This document shows, one piece after another, positions 36,942 to 44,825 of a stretch of 64,000 nucleotides of DNA. Position 1 is the stretch's first letter. Each line of letters starts with the position of its first letter. The stretch is taken from assembly GCF_006715635.1 (NCBI RefSeq), contig NZ_VFNP01000002.1, positions 2,914,001-2,978,000 on the forward strand, in the 5' to 3' direction. This DNA is from Streptomyces sp. SLBN-118. GTDB taxonomy: Bacteria > Actinomycetota > Actinomycetes > Streptomycetales > Streptomycetaceae. The position numbers and the translations under genes were made by a program. The notes under the pieces were generated by a model. It worked only from the letters and a program-made list of their open reading frames with translations, ran no database searches and was not told where the DNA came from.

Positions 36942-37325
36942 TCACATCGCTTCGTGCAAGGCGCGCAGACGCAGGGCGATCTGACTCACGTCTTCGAGAT
37001 TGCCCATGGCCACTTCGATGACGAGTTTGTACGACTCGTCCTGATCGACGTCGACCATTTCGGCGCCGTTGAAGTCGAGGAAGACGACCGTGGACATCCA
37101 CGCCATCCGCTTGTTTCCGTCCACCAGGGGATGGTTCACCGCCAGCGACTGGAGCAGTGCGGCGGCCTTCTCGAAGAGATCGGTGTAGGCCTCAATGCCG
37201 TACATCTGCGACTGCGGGCGATGTACCGCCGAGCTGAGCAGGCCCAGATCGCGCACCGCGACGTGCTGCCCCTGGCAAGCGAGCTCCGCGAGGTCCAGAA
37301 CCTCCTGGACAGTCAGGTACTTCAC
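36942..37325 (-). CDS. Doc/Fic-family toxin
   Basis: 127 residues, Doc size. The Fic motif is HPLVDGNKRMAW (His65 to Arg73), which fits HxFxDGNKR except that Leu replaces the Phe. Doc proteins phosphorylate EF-Tu; others transfer AMP. The GTG start comes directly after the antitoxin TAG, with no gap, so translation is coupled. Toxin activity is predicted from the complete motif and the antitoxin upstream. Cytoplasmic. Confidence 0.92.
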   Translation of the reverse strand: MKYLTVQEVLDLAELACQGQHVAVRDLGLLSSAVHRPQSQMYGIEAYTDLFEKAAALLQSLAVNHPLVDGNKRMAWMSTVVFLDFNGAEMVDVDQDESYKLVIEVAMGNLEDVSQIALRLRALHEAM

Positions 37326-37529
37326 CTATTCGCCCAGCCGCTTCAGCAGATCGGCGTGACGCACGGCGTACTTGGCGCCGAGGCGGCGGACAGCCTCCCG
37401 GTCCGCCTCCTGCTCCAAGTACCGGTCGATCGCCTGAAGCACTATGGCGTGCATGCTCCGGCCCTCTTCCTCGGCCCGGAGCTTGAGGGCCTCTTGCTGG
37501 TCTTCGCGGAGACGCAGGTTCATAGCCAT
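37326..37529 (-). CDS. Ribbon-helix-helix antitoxin of the Doc/Fic pair
   Basis: 67 residues. MAMNLRLREDQQEALKLRAE and SMHAIVLQAIDRYLEQ give the short strand plus two helices of an Arc/CopG-type dimeric DNA binder; the C-terminal ~25 residues would wrap the toxin. The ATG has no purine-rich site within reach, and a second ATG lies two codons later, so a leaderless transcript is possible. It sits at one end of an inverted repeat (37529-37564) that should be its autoregulatory operator. Confidence 0.88.
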   Translation of the reverse strand: MAMNLRLREDQQEALKLRAEEEGRSMHAIVLQAIDRYLEQEADREAVRRLGAKYAVRHADLLKRLGE

Positions 37530-37564
37530 ACCAAAAAGATACCACTCATGGGGTCACTTTGGTA
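37529..37564. promoter_or_regulatory. Probable autoregulatory operator of the toxin-antitoxin pair
   Basis: TACCAAA and TTTGGTA are inverted arms 22 bases apart, and a further ATACCA copy lies between them (37539-37544). It fills the whole 35-bp space between the antitoxin start and the MFS stop. Spaced half-sites are typical for ribbon-helix-helix repressors. Confidence 0.6.
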
Positions 37565-39040
37565 CTAGAATGAGGCGCCGCGCACCCGCAGGCGAGTCGC
37601 TACCCACGCACCGACCAGCGCCACCCCCGACATCGGCAGGAACACCACCGCGAACGCCACCGGGTGCGAGCCCGCCGTCCCCGACGCGACATGCGTCGCA
37701 CCCACCGCTCCCCCGCCGAGAGCCGCGAAGGCCGCGCCTCCGGCCGCCAGGAGCAGTACGTTCGACAGCCCGTCGGAGATCTGGAGCGCCGCCGAGTTCG
37801 CGCCCGCCTCCTCCGGTGCCGAGAGCTTCAGCAGCAGCACGCTCGTCGAGGCGAGCACCAGGCCCATCCCGAAGCAGCCCACGCCCCACGCGACTCCCAC
37901 GACCCACACCGGCACCGAGGCGATCAGCACACTCGGAGCCGTCGCGATCGCCGTCGCGACGAGCACCATCCCGGCGACCATCAGCGGCTGCCGGTACGGC
38001 TCCAGCCGCGGCCGGGCCTGGACGTACGAGCCCAGCGCCCAGGTCGCCCCGCCGACCGCCAGCGAGAGCCCGGCCATCGTGGGCGACAGTCCCCGCTGGG
38101 TGACCAGCATCAGCGGTACGAAGGACTCCGCCGCGATGAAGGACCCGGCCGCGATCCCACGCAGCAGTACGACGGAGGGCAGCCCGCGTGCGGCCCGGTA
38201 GGTCCCCCGGGGCAGCAGCCCGAGGACAGCGGGCACCAGAAGCGCGGCGCCCGCCACTGCGGGGAACACCGACAGCCACCTCAGCTCCTGTCCCGCGTAC
38301 TGCAGCAACCCGGCGCCCACCGAGATCGCGAGCGCCAGCCGGATCCGCCGCCCGTCGAAGGACTGCCGCGGCGCGTCCGGATCGGCCGGCCCGGACGCCA
38401 TCCGCCGGATCGCGGGCAGCGCGAGGGCCAGCGGGAAGACGACGAGTACCGGGATGCCGATGAACACCCAGCGCCAGCCGAGATGTTCGGTCACGGTTCC
38501 GGACGCAAGCGGCCCCACAACCGAGGGGACCACCCAGCTCGCGGCGAAGGCCGCCATGATCGCGGGCCGCAGCCGCTCCGGGTATGCCCGGCTGACGACC
38601 ACGTACAGGGCCACGATCACCAGCCCCCCGCCGAGCCCCTGCACGGCTCGCCCGACGATGAACAGCCACATCGCACTCGCGGTCCCGGCAAGCAGCAGCC
38701 CCGCCCCGAAGGCCGATATCCCGGCGGCGAGCGGCCGCAACGGCCCGTCCCGGTCCGCCCACTGCCCGGAGAGAACCATCGCGAAGAGGCTGGTGGTGAA
38801 GTACGCGGAGAAGGCGAAGGCGTACAACTCAATGCCGTGCAACTCCCGTGCGGCAACGGGCATCGCGGTCCCGACGGCGGTCGCCTCGAAGGCGATCAGC
38901 ACGACGACGGAGACGATCCCGATGCTGAGCGCACGATGCGCCCTGCCGAGAACGCCCTGCCCACCGGGCACCACGTCTGCGTCGTCTGCGTCGTCGGTCG
39001 GCGGCGTGACGCCGACGTCACGGGGTTCGAGGGCGCTCAT
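37565..39040 (-). CDS. MFS transporter, drug-exporter type
   Basis: 491 residues, 14 predicted membrane helices. MFS motif A-like GQWADRDGPLRPLAAG after helix 2, motif C-like region in AFAASWVVPSVVGPLASGTV (helix 5) typical of proton-driven antiporters (DHA2-like). A ~40-residue hydrophilic N-terminus rich in Asp precedes helix 1. ATG 39040 (MSALEPRD) is selected; an ATG seven codons earlier is an alternative. Substrate unknown. It runs convergent with nothing and reads toward the toxin-antitoxin operator. Confidence 0.9.
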   Translation of the reverse strand: MSALEPRDVGVTPPTDDADDADVVPGGQGVLGRAHRALSIGIVSVVVLIAFEATAVGTAMPVAARELHGIELYAFAFSAYFTTSLFAMVLSGQWADRDGPLRPLAAGISAFGAGLLLAGTASAMWLFIVGRAVQGLGGGLVIVALYVVVSRAYPERLRPAIMAAFAASWVVPSVVGPLASGTVTEHLGWRWVFIGIPVLVVFPLALALPAIRRMASGPADPDAPRQSFDGRRIRLALAISVGAGLLQYAGQELRWLSVFPAVAGAALLVPAVLGLLPRGTYRAARGLPSVVLLRGIAAGSFIAAESFVPLMLVTQRGLSPTMAGLSLAVGGATWALGSYVQARPRLEPYRQPLMVAGMVLVATAIATAPSVLIASVPVWVVGVAWGVGCFGMGLVLASTSVLLLKLSAPEEAGANSAALQISDGLSNVLLLAAGGAAFAALGGGAVGATHVASGTAGSHPVAFAVVFLPMSGVALVGAWVATRLRVRGASF

Positions 39041-39233
39041 GGACCTCAGAGTAAGGGGCATGGCCAGAGATGGACCCTGTCGCTGGACGGGACCCGACTG
39101 GTCCCTTGGTCGTACGACCCGCATGCGATCCGCGTACGACCATGAACGCGGTGTGGCAGTCGCATTGCAGCCCGGACCGTTCCCTTGTTCGCCAGCCGCG
39201 GCCCGGCCTACGGTCGACGCACTGGAGACACAG

Positions 39234-39308
39234 GGCCGTGTGCCCGAGTGGTTGAGGGGCTCGCCTGCAAAGCGAGTTACGCCGGTTCGATTCCGGTCAC
39301 GGCCTCCA
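39234..39308 (+). tRNA. tRNA-Cys(GCA)
   Basis: Cloverleaf: acceptor GGCCGTG/CACGGCC, anticodon stem CTCGC/GCGAG with loop CTGCAAA (anticodon GCA), T arm GCCGG-TTCGATT-CCGGT (one mismatch-free stem), discriminator T, and encoded CCA at 39306-39308. The only cysteine-type tRNA seen in the window. The T7SS-like gene block begins directly downstream, which marks this as a possible insertion site. Confidence 0.95.
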
Positions 39309-39370
39309 CGGACGCGACGGCGGCCGCCCCATGGTGCGGGGGCGGCCGCTTTCGTAAGCGGCAGAAGCCC

Positions 39371-39652
39371 TCAGCACGAGCCCTCGTCAGCGGTGGCCAT
39401 CAGGTCGTATTCGGGCACGACCGTGCTCGACCCGTCGGCACCAGGCACGGCGAACCCGCCCTCCTCCGACTCGGCCTGCGTGACGTGCATGCGGAAGACG
39501 AAGTCTTCACCGCGCGCGGTGATCTCGTAGTCGTCGCTCTCGCCTACGGCCTCGACCTGGACCTCGTAGGACGGACCCTTGCCCTTGAGTCGCATGGAGA
39601 CGCCCGCTGATGCGTCAGCTCGTGCGCTCGCCCATTCCTCGTCGCACGACAT
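39371..39652 (-). CDS. Small protein sharing its N-terminus with the WXG-type protein upstream
   Basis: 93 residues. It begins MSCDEEWASARADASAGVSM, nearly the same as the start of the protein encoded at 42815-43237 (MSFDEEWASAR, then SMRL), but then diverges into a beta-rich segment (YEVQVEAVGESDDYEITARG) and ends DEGSC. The shared N-terminus may be a targeting or complex-docking signal of this gene block. It has no known family. A weak ribosome site precedes the ATG. It lies between tRNA-Cys and the lipoprotein gene. Confidence 0.7.
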   Translation of the reverse strand: MSCDEEWASARADASAGVSMRLKGKGPSYEVQVEAVGESDDYEITARGEDFVFRMHVTQAESEEGGFAVPGADGSSTVVPEYDLMATADEGSC

Positions 39653-39843
39653 CGTTCCCCCGCTGCTGAATGCTCACGTGGCTGCCGGACTGTTGTCTCA
39701 TGGACGCCTGCGGCGGTGATAGCGGTTCCGCTTGGCAGGCCCCACGTCCCACGCGTACCACGGGTCGCGCTCAGCCCACAACGTTCGGCGGGCCGCCGAC
39801 CGGGACTGACATCCCAGACGAGGGCTCGCCTCCAACAGCTTCC

Positions 39844-40491
39844 TCAGGCCGCGGGCTTGGGCGCCCCGCTCACCAGCTTGGTGTCATTCTGGCAGCCCAA
39901 ATCGGCGGCGACCTTGCGCGCGGCGGCGTTGACCACGGTGGTCTGGTGCGTCCTGATGTCCTTATCCGGGGCCTTGTTGCCCTCCGGTCCACGCAACTGC
40001 GCGGCGATGACGATCTCGTGAGCGGGGGCCTTCATACGGCACTTGAAGTAGACCGAGGCGAGACTGTCGGACGACGAAGCCCTCTCACCTGTGGAGAAGT
40101 AGGTGACCTTCAGCCGGGCATCCCGTTCCGGAACTTCCGCAGCCTCACGAAACTCGATGCGGAGGTCTGCCTCGCCGCCATTGGCCTGCAGTAGCCAGCA
40201 GAAGGGGATGCCCTGCATGCGCTGCTTCCCGCTATGTTCCGTTCGGGCAGCCTCGCGAAGGGTGTCGAGCACCTTGCCCGGCTCAGAAAGGTTGCTTCTG
40301 AAATTCCCCTCACCCGCGATCGCCTTGATCGCGGCTGAGGCTGTCGGGTCCTTCGCAAATGCTCCGCAGACCTCTCCGGCCGGCTTGCCCTGAGCTCTAT
40401 CCCCGCCATCGCTGTCGGAGGAACAGCCCGCCGTCACCGCCATGGCGACGACGGGCATCAGGAGCATTCTCAGCATGGTTCGCATGTTCAC
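39844..40491 (-). CDS. Lipoprotein, last gene of the large-protein operon
   Basis: 215 residues. Signal MNMRTMLRMLLMPVVAMAVTAGC with a good lipobox (VTAGC). The mature part begins with an acidic Ser/Asp/Gly stretch, then a mixed alpha/beta domain with four further Cys (EVCGAFAKD, PFCWLLQ, YFKCRMK, DLGCQN), suggesting two disulfides, as in the DUF3558-like lipoproteins of Streptomyces. The GTG start overlaps the stop of the 771-residue gene (GTGA), so the two are coupled. A surface partner or immunity role for the large protein is a reasonable guess. Confidence 0.8.
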   Translation of the reverse strand: MNMRTMLRMLLMPVVAMAVTAGCSSDSDGGDRAQGKPAGEVCGAFAKDPTASAAIKAIAGEGNFRSNLSEPGKVLDTLREAARTEHSGKQRMQGIPFCWLLQANGGEADLRIEFREAAEVPERDARLKVTYFSTGERASSSDSLASVYFKCRMKAPAHEIVIAAQLRGPEGNKAPDKDIRTHQTTVVNAAARKVAADLGCQNDTKLVSGAPKPAA

Positions 40492-42803
40492 GGCTTCTCG
40501 TATGGGTCGGGAAGAGAATTGTCCTTCGAATTGTTGCGCGCGTTCCTGACGTTTTCGACCAGTTCCTCATCGAGGTAATTGGAGTCATTGTCGCTCCATC
40601 CTGGAGCATTGGCGTATGCCTTGCCGGGGTTCAGGGAATTCTCCTTGCCCGTGCGCAGCGCATCGTTCTTCAGGTCGTCCATGTTCTGCTTGAGGATGTT
40701 GTCCTTCTCGTACTTCTCCGCGATGTCGTCGGCTTCCATGCCTAGGAAGGTCACCACGGCGCCGCCCACGGTTTCCGTGGCCAGCGGAACAAGCGCTCCG
40801 CCTGCTCCCCCGGTCAACGCCGCGACGCCTCCAGCAGCGGCCGCGCCCACACCGAACTTGACCCACTCCGTGTTCCGGCCGATCGCCTTCTTGTGCTCCT
40901 CGGCGTCATGTTCGTAGTCCTTGTCGATCTGGGCCATACGCGTCTCATCCATGAGACCCTGAGCCTCACTGCCGATACGCAGAGTGGTCCTGGCGTCTGT
41001 GAGAACCCGATCATCCGTGAGGTCCGTGCCAGGCTTCGGACCGACGTCGTCCAGGACGCTAGCCGTGTACAGCATTTGGGCCTGCGACAACGTGGAGTGG
41101 CCCGACTCGCTCTGCGCCACGATGCCCATAAAGTTGACCGCGTCGCCCCGCTTCCAGAGCAGTTCGGTGTCGAACTTCTCACCGAACCGCGAGTGACCTT
41201 CCTTATTGTTGTTACCGAAGGGGGAGTTCTTCTTCTCCTCCATGATCTCGTCGCTGTCCTGCTCAAGCGACCGGTCCAACTCGTCGATGTATGCCGCGCC
41301 CATCTTGCCGAGGCTGTCGTCGATGCCCGGCTGCTCATGCATGTGCTTCGGATCGCTGCTGTAGTACTCCACAACCTTCTGCATGACCTCGGCATTGTCC
41401 GCCGTACGGACATCCTTGAGACCCTCGGGCAGAGCGTCGTAAGGGTGGCCCGTCGTGGCCGACTCCAGCGCATGGCCCAGGGAGTCGTACCCTGGCTCCT
41501 TGCTCATATGACCCTTGTCATTGAGCTCTTCGGGCCAGTCCCGGTCCTTGGAGAAATAGTCGAACGCGTTGAGCTTCTTGTCGTCCTTGCTGTTTTCCGG
41601 CGTGAGGTCGATGTCGCTGTTGAAGAAGTCGGTCGACGCCTTCGGGTTGTGGCCGAGCGCCTCCATGAACCCAGACATCGGGTCCTGGCCCGCGCCGCCG
41701 CCGATCCAGTTGAGGTGGTTCTGCGGCGTCTGGTACCAGGCCCGGCCCGGGGGGTTGGATCCGCCGTGCGTGATCTTGTCCTCGGCCACCACGAGCGCGT
41801 TGCCGTAACTGCGCAGGAACTTGTTGTCGTAGTTCCCGACGCGCATCAGGTTGCTCATGACCTGGAAACCGTACGGATGCGTCCCGCGCGTCTGGATCGG
41901 CTCGCTGCCGGCCTTGATCATGTCGGCCTTCCACTGCTCCATGTCATGGCTCGTGGAGTGCGTGGCGGTGGCCAGAGTCATGCTCCAGTTCTTCTGAAGC
42001 TCCTTCAGCTTGTCGGGGTGGTCGACGCCGAGGCGGTTGCCGTCGCTCGCGTCACCCATGTCCGCCCAGTACTCAAGGTTGCCCTTCGCCCCCACTTCGA
42101 CGGCGAAACGCTCGGCGAAGTACGGGTCGTCCTTGTTGTCCTTGAAGTACTTGTTGAGCCTGTCGATCTCCTCCGGCGTCGCGTCGTCGCCCTTCTCCGC
42201 GAGCTTCGCCGCGGCCTTGGCGTCCTCGGCGTCCTGCGCCTTCGACTCGTCCTCAAGAGATTTGTACTCGGTGCCGGAGAAGTTGTTCTCGTCCGTGCCG
42301 ACGACCGACTTGAGCGCCCGAGAGGCGATTTCATCGGCTTCGTTCGCCTTGTCGATGGCGGACTTGAGGGCAGACCTCACCGCCTCGAAGTCCGCTTCCT
42401 GGGGCTTGGGACCGTCGTAGTCCTCACTCCTGCGATCGGGGTGGATCAGGTAGCTGACCACACCTTTGGAATCGATGCGGATTCCCTTCGCGGGCGCGTC
42501 TTCGATCTGCTTCTCCAGGGCTTCCTTTGCCGATTTAAATTCGGCCATTGCGTCCCGAAGGATCTTGCGGATACTGTCCGCCACTTTGGCGGCGTCGGAG
42601 AACTCTTTGGCCGTCTTCGTGACGAAGGGGCGGGTCACCCCGGCGTTCTCTCCCGACCAGTCGGCCTTGTCAGCCTTAGCACGAAGACCGATTTCCGCCT
42701 TCTCCTCAAGCTTCGTCAGCTTGTCATGCGTCGATCCCCAGTCCGTGATGGCATCGTTGAGGCTGCCGAGCCGGACGTGGAGGACCTGGTCGAACGTCAG
42801 CAT
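40488..42803 (-). CDS. Large (771-residue) type VII-associated protein, putative effector
   Basis: The N-terminal ~110 residues are a long helical hairpin with TDWGSTHDKLTKLEEKA and AKADKADWSGENAGV, resembling the WXG100/LXG-type targeting domain (Trp-Ser-Gly at the turn). The middle ~550 residues are hydrophilic and helical with no motif I recognise (e.g. FLRSYGNALVVAEDKITHGG; possibly the DUF6571 group). Near residue 690 is a hydrophobic Gly/Ala-rich stretch (GVGAAAAGGVAALTGGAGGA) that could insert in a membrane. No catalytic residues are obvious. It sits between the WXG-type gene (11-base gap) and a coupled lipoprotein gene. A secreted toxin or scaffold are both possible. Confidence 0.8.
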   Translation of the reverse strand: MLTFDQVLHVRLGSLNDAITDWGSTHDKLTKLEEKAEIGLRAKADKADWSGENAGVTRPFVTKTAKEFSDAAKVADSIRKILRDAMAEFKSAKEALEKQIEDAPAKGIRIDSKGVVSYLIHPDRRSEDYDGPKPQEADFEAVRSALKSAIDKANEADEIASRALKSVVGTDENNFSGTEYKSLEDESKAQDAEDAKAAAKLAEKGDDATPEEIDRLNKYFKDNKDDPYFAERFAVEVGAKGNLEYWADMGDASDGNRLGVDHPDKLKELQKNWSMTLATATHSTSHDMEQWKADMIKAGSEPIQTRGTHPYGFQVMSNLMRVGNYDNKFLRSYGNALVVAEDKITHGGSNPPGRAWYQTPQNHLNWIGGGAGQDPMSGFMEALGHNPKASTDFFNSDIDLTPENSKDDKKLNAFDYFSKDRDWPEELNDKGHMSKEPGYDSLGHALESATTGHPYDALPEGLKDVRTADNAEVMQKVVEYYSSDPKHMHEQPGIDDSLGKMGAAYIDELDRSLEQDSDEIMEEKKNSPFGNNNKEGHSRFGEKFDTELLWKRGDAVNFMGIVAQSESGHSTLSQAQMLYTASVLDDVGPKPGTDLTDDRVLTDARTTLRIGSEAQGLMDETRMAQIDKDYEHDAEEHKKAIGRNTEWVKFGVGAAAAGGVAALTGGAGGALVPLATETVGGAVVTFLGMEADDIAEKYEKDNILKQNMDDLKNDALRTGKENSLNPGKAYANAPGWSDNDSNYLDEELVENVRNARNNSKDNSLPDPYEKP

Positions 42804-42814
42804 CTGCGCGCCCC

Positions 42815-43237
42815 TCAGCTGAAGTGCTCGGAAATCTTGGACATGGTGAAGTTGGTGACGAGCACTTCTTCGTGATTCGTGTGACTGAGGATCGTGTCTT
42901 CGAGGTGATTGTGGATGTGCGCGCAGGCGCTCAGGAGCGTTTCGGACTGCGTACGCCACTTGTCCCAGGCGGTCCACATGCCCGAGCCGATCTTGAAGCC
43001 GTCCTTGTCAAGACTCGTGGAGGCGGTGTCGTGGTTCGCCCCCGCGTGGAAAGCGGCGGTTTCGAGACTGTGGTAGAGCTCCTGGGCCTCATTGCCGATG
43101 GCTCGCAGGTCCTTGGACGTGACCTTGTAGTCGGAGTCTCCTCCGCCGCCCCCGCCACCACCCTCGGCAGGCAACTGGTTGAGTCGCATGCTGGTCGCAC
43201 CGGATCGTGCGCTGGCCCATTCCTCGTCGAACGACAT
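42815..43237 (-). CDS. WXG-type small helical protein
   Basis: 140 residues. After MSFDEEWASARSGATSMRLN and a poly-Gly stretch, residues ~55-140 form two helices with MWTAWDKWRTQSETLLSA, giving an ESAT-6-like hairpin (W..W rather than strict WXG). Similar proteins partner larger T7SS substrates encoded next to them. GGGGAAG precedes the ATG. The gene is 11 bases before the 771-residue gene and is the first gene after a promoter duplicated at 46961-47020. The pair probably forms a chaperone/substrate complex. Confidence 0.78.
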   Translation of the reverse strand: MSFDEEWASARSGATSMRLNQLPAEGGGGGGGGDSDYKVTSKDLRAIGNEAQELYHSLETAAFHAGANHDTASTSLDKDGFKIGSGMWTAWDKWRTQSETLLSACAHIHNHLEDTILSHTNHEEVLVTNFTMSKISEHFS

Positions 43238-43369
43238 CAGTCTTCCCCGTTGCTGAGTCCCGGCCACGGCCTGGACTGGAATTGGCAATGCTGGCTTTCT
43301 ACGGCGGATGCTTGACCCGATGTCCCACCGTGGGCCGCTTGCTCCCCAACTGCCGTAGCTTCAGAGGCC

Positions 43370-43430
43370 ACTGTAGCGAGCGGGTCGAACCAGCGCACAC
43401 CCGTGGATTGCTTACGCAATGGGTGTCACA
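43370..43430 (-). promoter_or_regulatory. Promoter and operator of the WXG/large-protein operon
   Basis: On the minus strand a TACAGT -10 box (43370-43375) is preceded by ATTGC-GTAA-GCAAT-type palindrome at 43407-43420, flanked by ACACCC/GGGTGT. The same arrangement occurs at 46961-47014. The start codon is ~126 bases downstream of the expected transcript start. The rest of the 330-base gene-free interval to 43567 holds only the mycosin terminator. Confidence 0.6.
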
Positions 43431-43517
43431 TCGTCACGAGTGGGGCATCGCGACCACTACTCATCCGCCACTTCCCCGAATGCGAATGTGCAGAACTTGT
43501 GACGCCGCAACGGAAAG

Positions 43518-43546
43518 GGTGCCGTCGCGCAGAGCACGACGGCACC
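43518..43546 (-). terminator. Terminator of the mycosin operon
   Basis: GGTGCCGTCG and CGACGGCACC form a 10-bp stem around nine bases, followed on the minus strand by CTTTCCG. It lies 22 bases after the mycosin stop. Confidence 0.7.
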
Positions 43547-43567
43547 CAGACCCCGGAATCCCGGAGG

Positions 43568-44794
43568 TCAAACGCTGCGGCGCCGGGAGCGAATGACGGG
43601 GACAGCGACCGCGGCACCGATGAGGGCGGCCGCGCCTACGCCGAGGACGATCCAGAGGGTGGTGTTGCTCTCGTCGCTGGAAGCGACAGGGTTGGCAGCC
43701 TGCGGCTTGTCGGGCTCCGCACCGCCGGCGGCCTTGGAAGGCTGCGAAGAGGGCGACTTGGGGGGGGCGGCCGCGAGGTCCGGGAGCGGGTACTCATCGG
43801 CAGGGCCCGGGTCGCCCGGAGTCTTCAGGGCAATGCGCGGGCGAACGGTCCCGTAGCCAAGGAAGTCGGTCCGCTTCTCTCCGCTCCTCGGGCTGCCAAC
43901 AGTGTTGAGCATGACGCGCAGGACCTGGTTGTTGGTCCACTCCGGGTGCTTCGACCAGATAAGCGCGGCAGAAGCCGCGGCTAGAGCGGTCGCGTCACTG
44001 GTTCCCCTGCTCTTGCACAGTCGGGTTTCCTTAGTACAGGGTCCGACGATGTCCGCGCCTGGTGCAACGAAGTCAACGAGTGGCCCATATTGGGCCTCTT
44101 CAATCTTCTTGCCGTCCTTACCAATCGCCCCCACGCCCACTACGCCGGGCGTGGCGGCCGGGAATTCGATGTCGGTGTCGCCATCATTGCCGACGGCGGC
44201 AAAGATGAGCGACCCCTTGTCGATGGCGTACTTCACAGCGTTCGTCAACTCGGGCGATCCGTGAATGACACCTTGGGAGATGTTGATGACCTTCGCGCCG
44301 CGGTCGGCCGCGAAGCGGATGGCTTCACTCGCCGGTTTCTGGTACTCGTCGGCCTGATCCTGCTTGCTGCCCTGTGCGTCCGTATCCTCGAAGCGGATGG
44401 GAAGGATCTTGGTTCCCGGAGCCAACCCGAAGGCGCCGTTTCCGCCGTCCATCTTGCCCGTGCCAGCAATGATGCCGGCCATGGAGGTGCCATGGCCTTG
44501 AAGGTCAGTCCATTCGTCGCCCGACTCCCCGGACATAAAGTCTTTGCCGCGGAGGACCTGGCCCTTGAGGTCCGGGTGGGTGGCATCGACCCCACTGTCA
44601 ATGAGCGCCACCGTAACGCCCTTACCCGTGCTGACCTTCCACATCTCTTCCGCATGCATGGCATCCAAGTGCCATTGCATGGAGCGGTTCGATTCAGCCT
44701 GCGCCGGTGCGGCTGCAGAGCCCACCAGCAGTAGGCCCAACGACGCCGCAACAACAACCCGGCGTCGACGCGATCGATTACTACTGGTAGGCAT
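43568..44794 (-). CDS. Type VII secretion-associated serine protease, mycosin (S8)
   Basis: 408 residues. Signal peptide (RRRRVVVAASLGLLLVGSAA, AQA site near 33), subtilase domain with catalytic Asp66 (LIDSGVD), His101 (GHGTSMAG) and Ser266 (GTSDATALAAASAALIWSKH), then a Pro/Ser-rich linker and a C-terminal membrane helix (WIVLGVGAAALIGAAVAVPV) followed by RSRRRSV. This is the mycosin layout: protease on the outer face, anchored at the C-terminus. ATG 44794 follows AAGGAAGCAG. It lies 31 bases after the WXG/Gly-Pro gene. Its role is processing T7SS substrates or stabilising the secretion complex. Confidence 0.93.
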   Translation of the reverse strand: MPTSSNRSRRRRVVVAASLGLLLVGSAAAPAQAESNRSMQWHLDAMHAEEMWKVSTGKGVTVALIDSGVDATHPDLKGQVLRGKDFMSGESGDEWTDLQGHGTSMAGIIAGTGKMDGGNGAFGLAPGTKILPIRFEDTDAQGSKQDQADEYQKPASEAIRFAADRGAKVINISQGVIHGSPELTNAVKYAIDKGSLIFAAVGNDGDTDIEFPAATPGVVGVGAIGKDGKKIEEAQYGPLVDFVAPGADIVGPCTKETRLCKSRGTSDATALAAASAALIWSKHPEWTNNQVLRVMLNTVGSPRSGEKRTDFLGYGTVRPRIALKTPGDPGPADEYPLPDLAAAPPKSPSSQPSKAAGGAEPDKPQAANPVASSDESNTTLWIVLGVGAAALIGAAVAVPVIRSRRRSV

Positions 44795-44825
44795 CTGCTT
44801 CCTTTGACCTATTTTGTGGGAGGGG

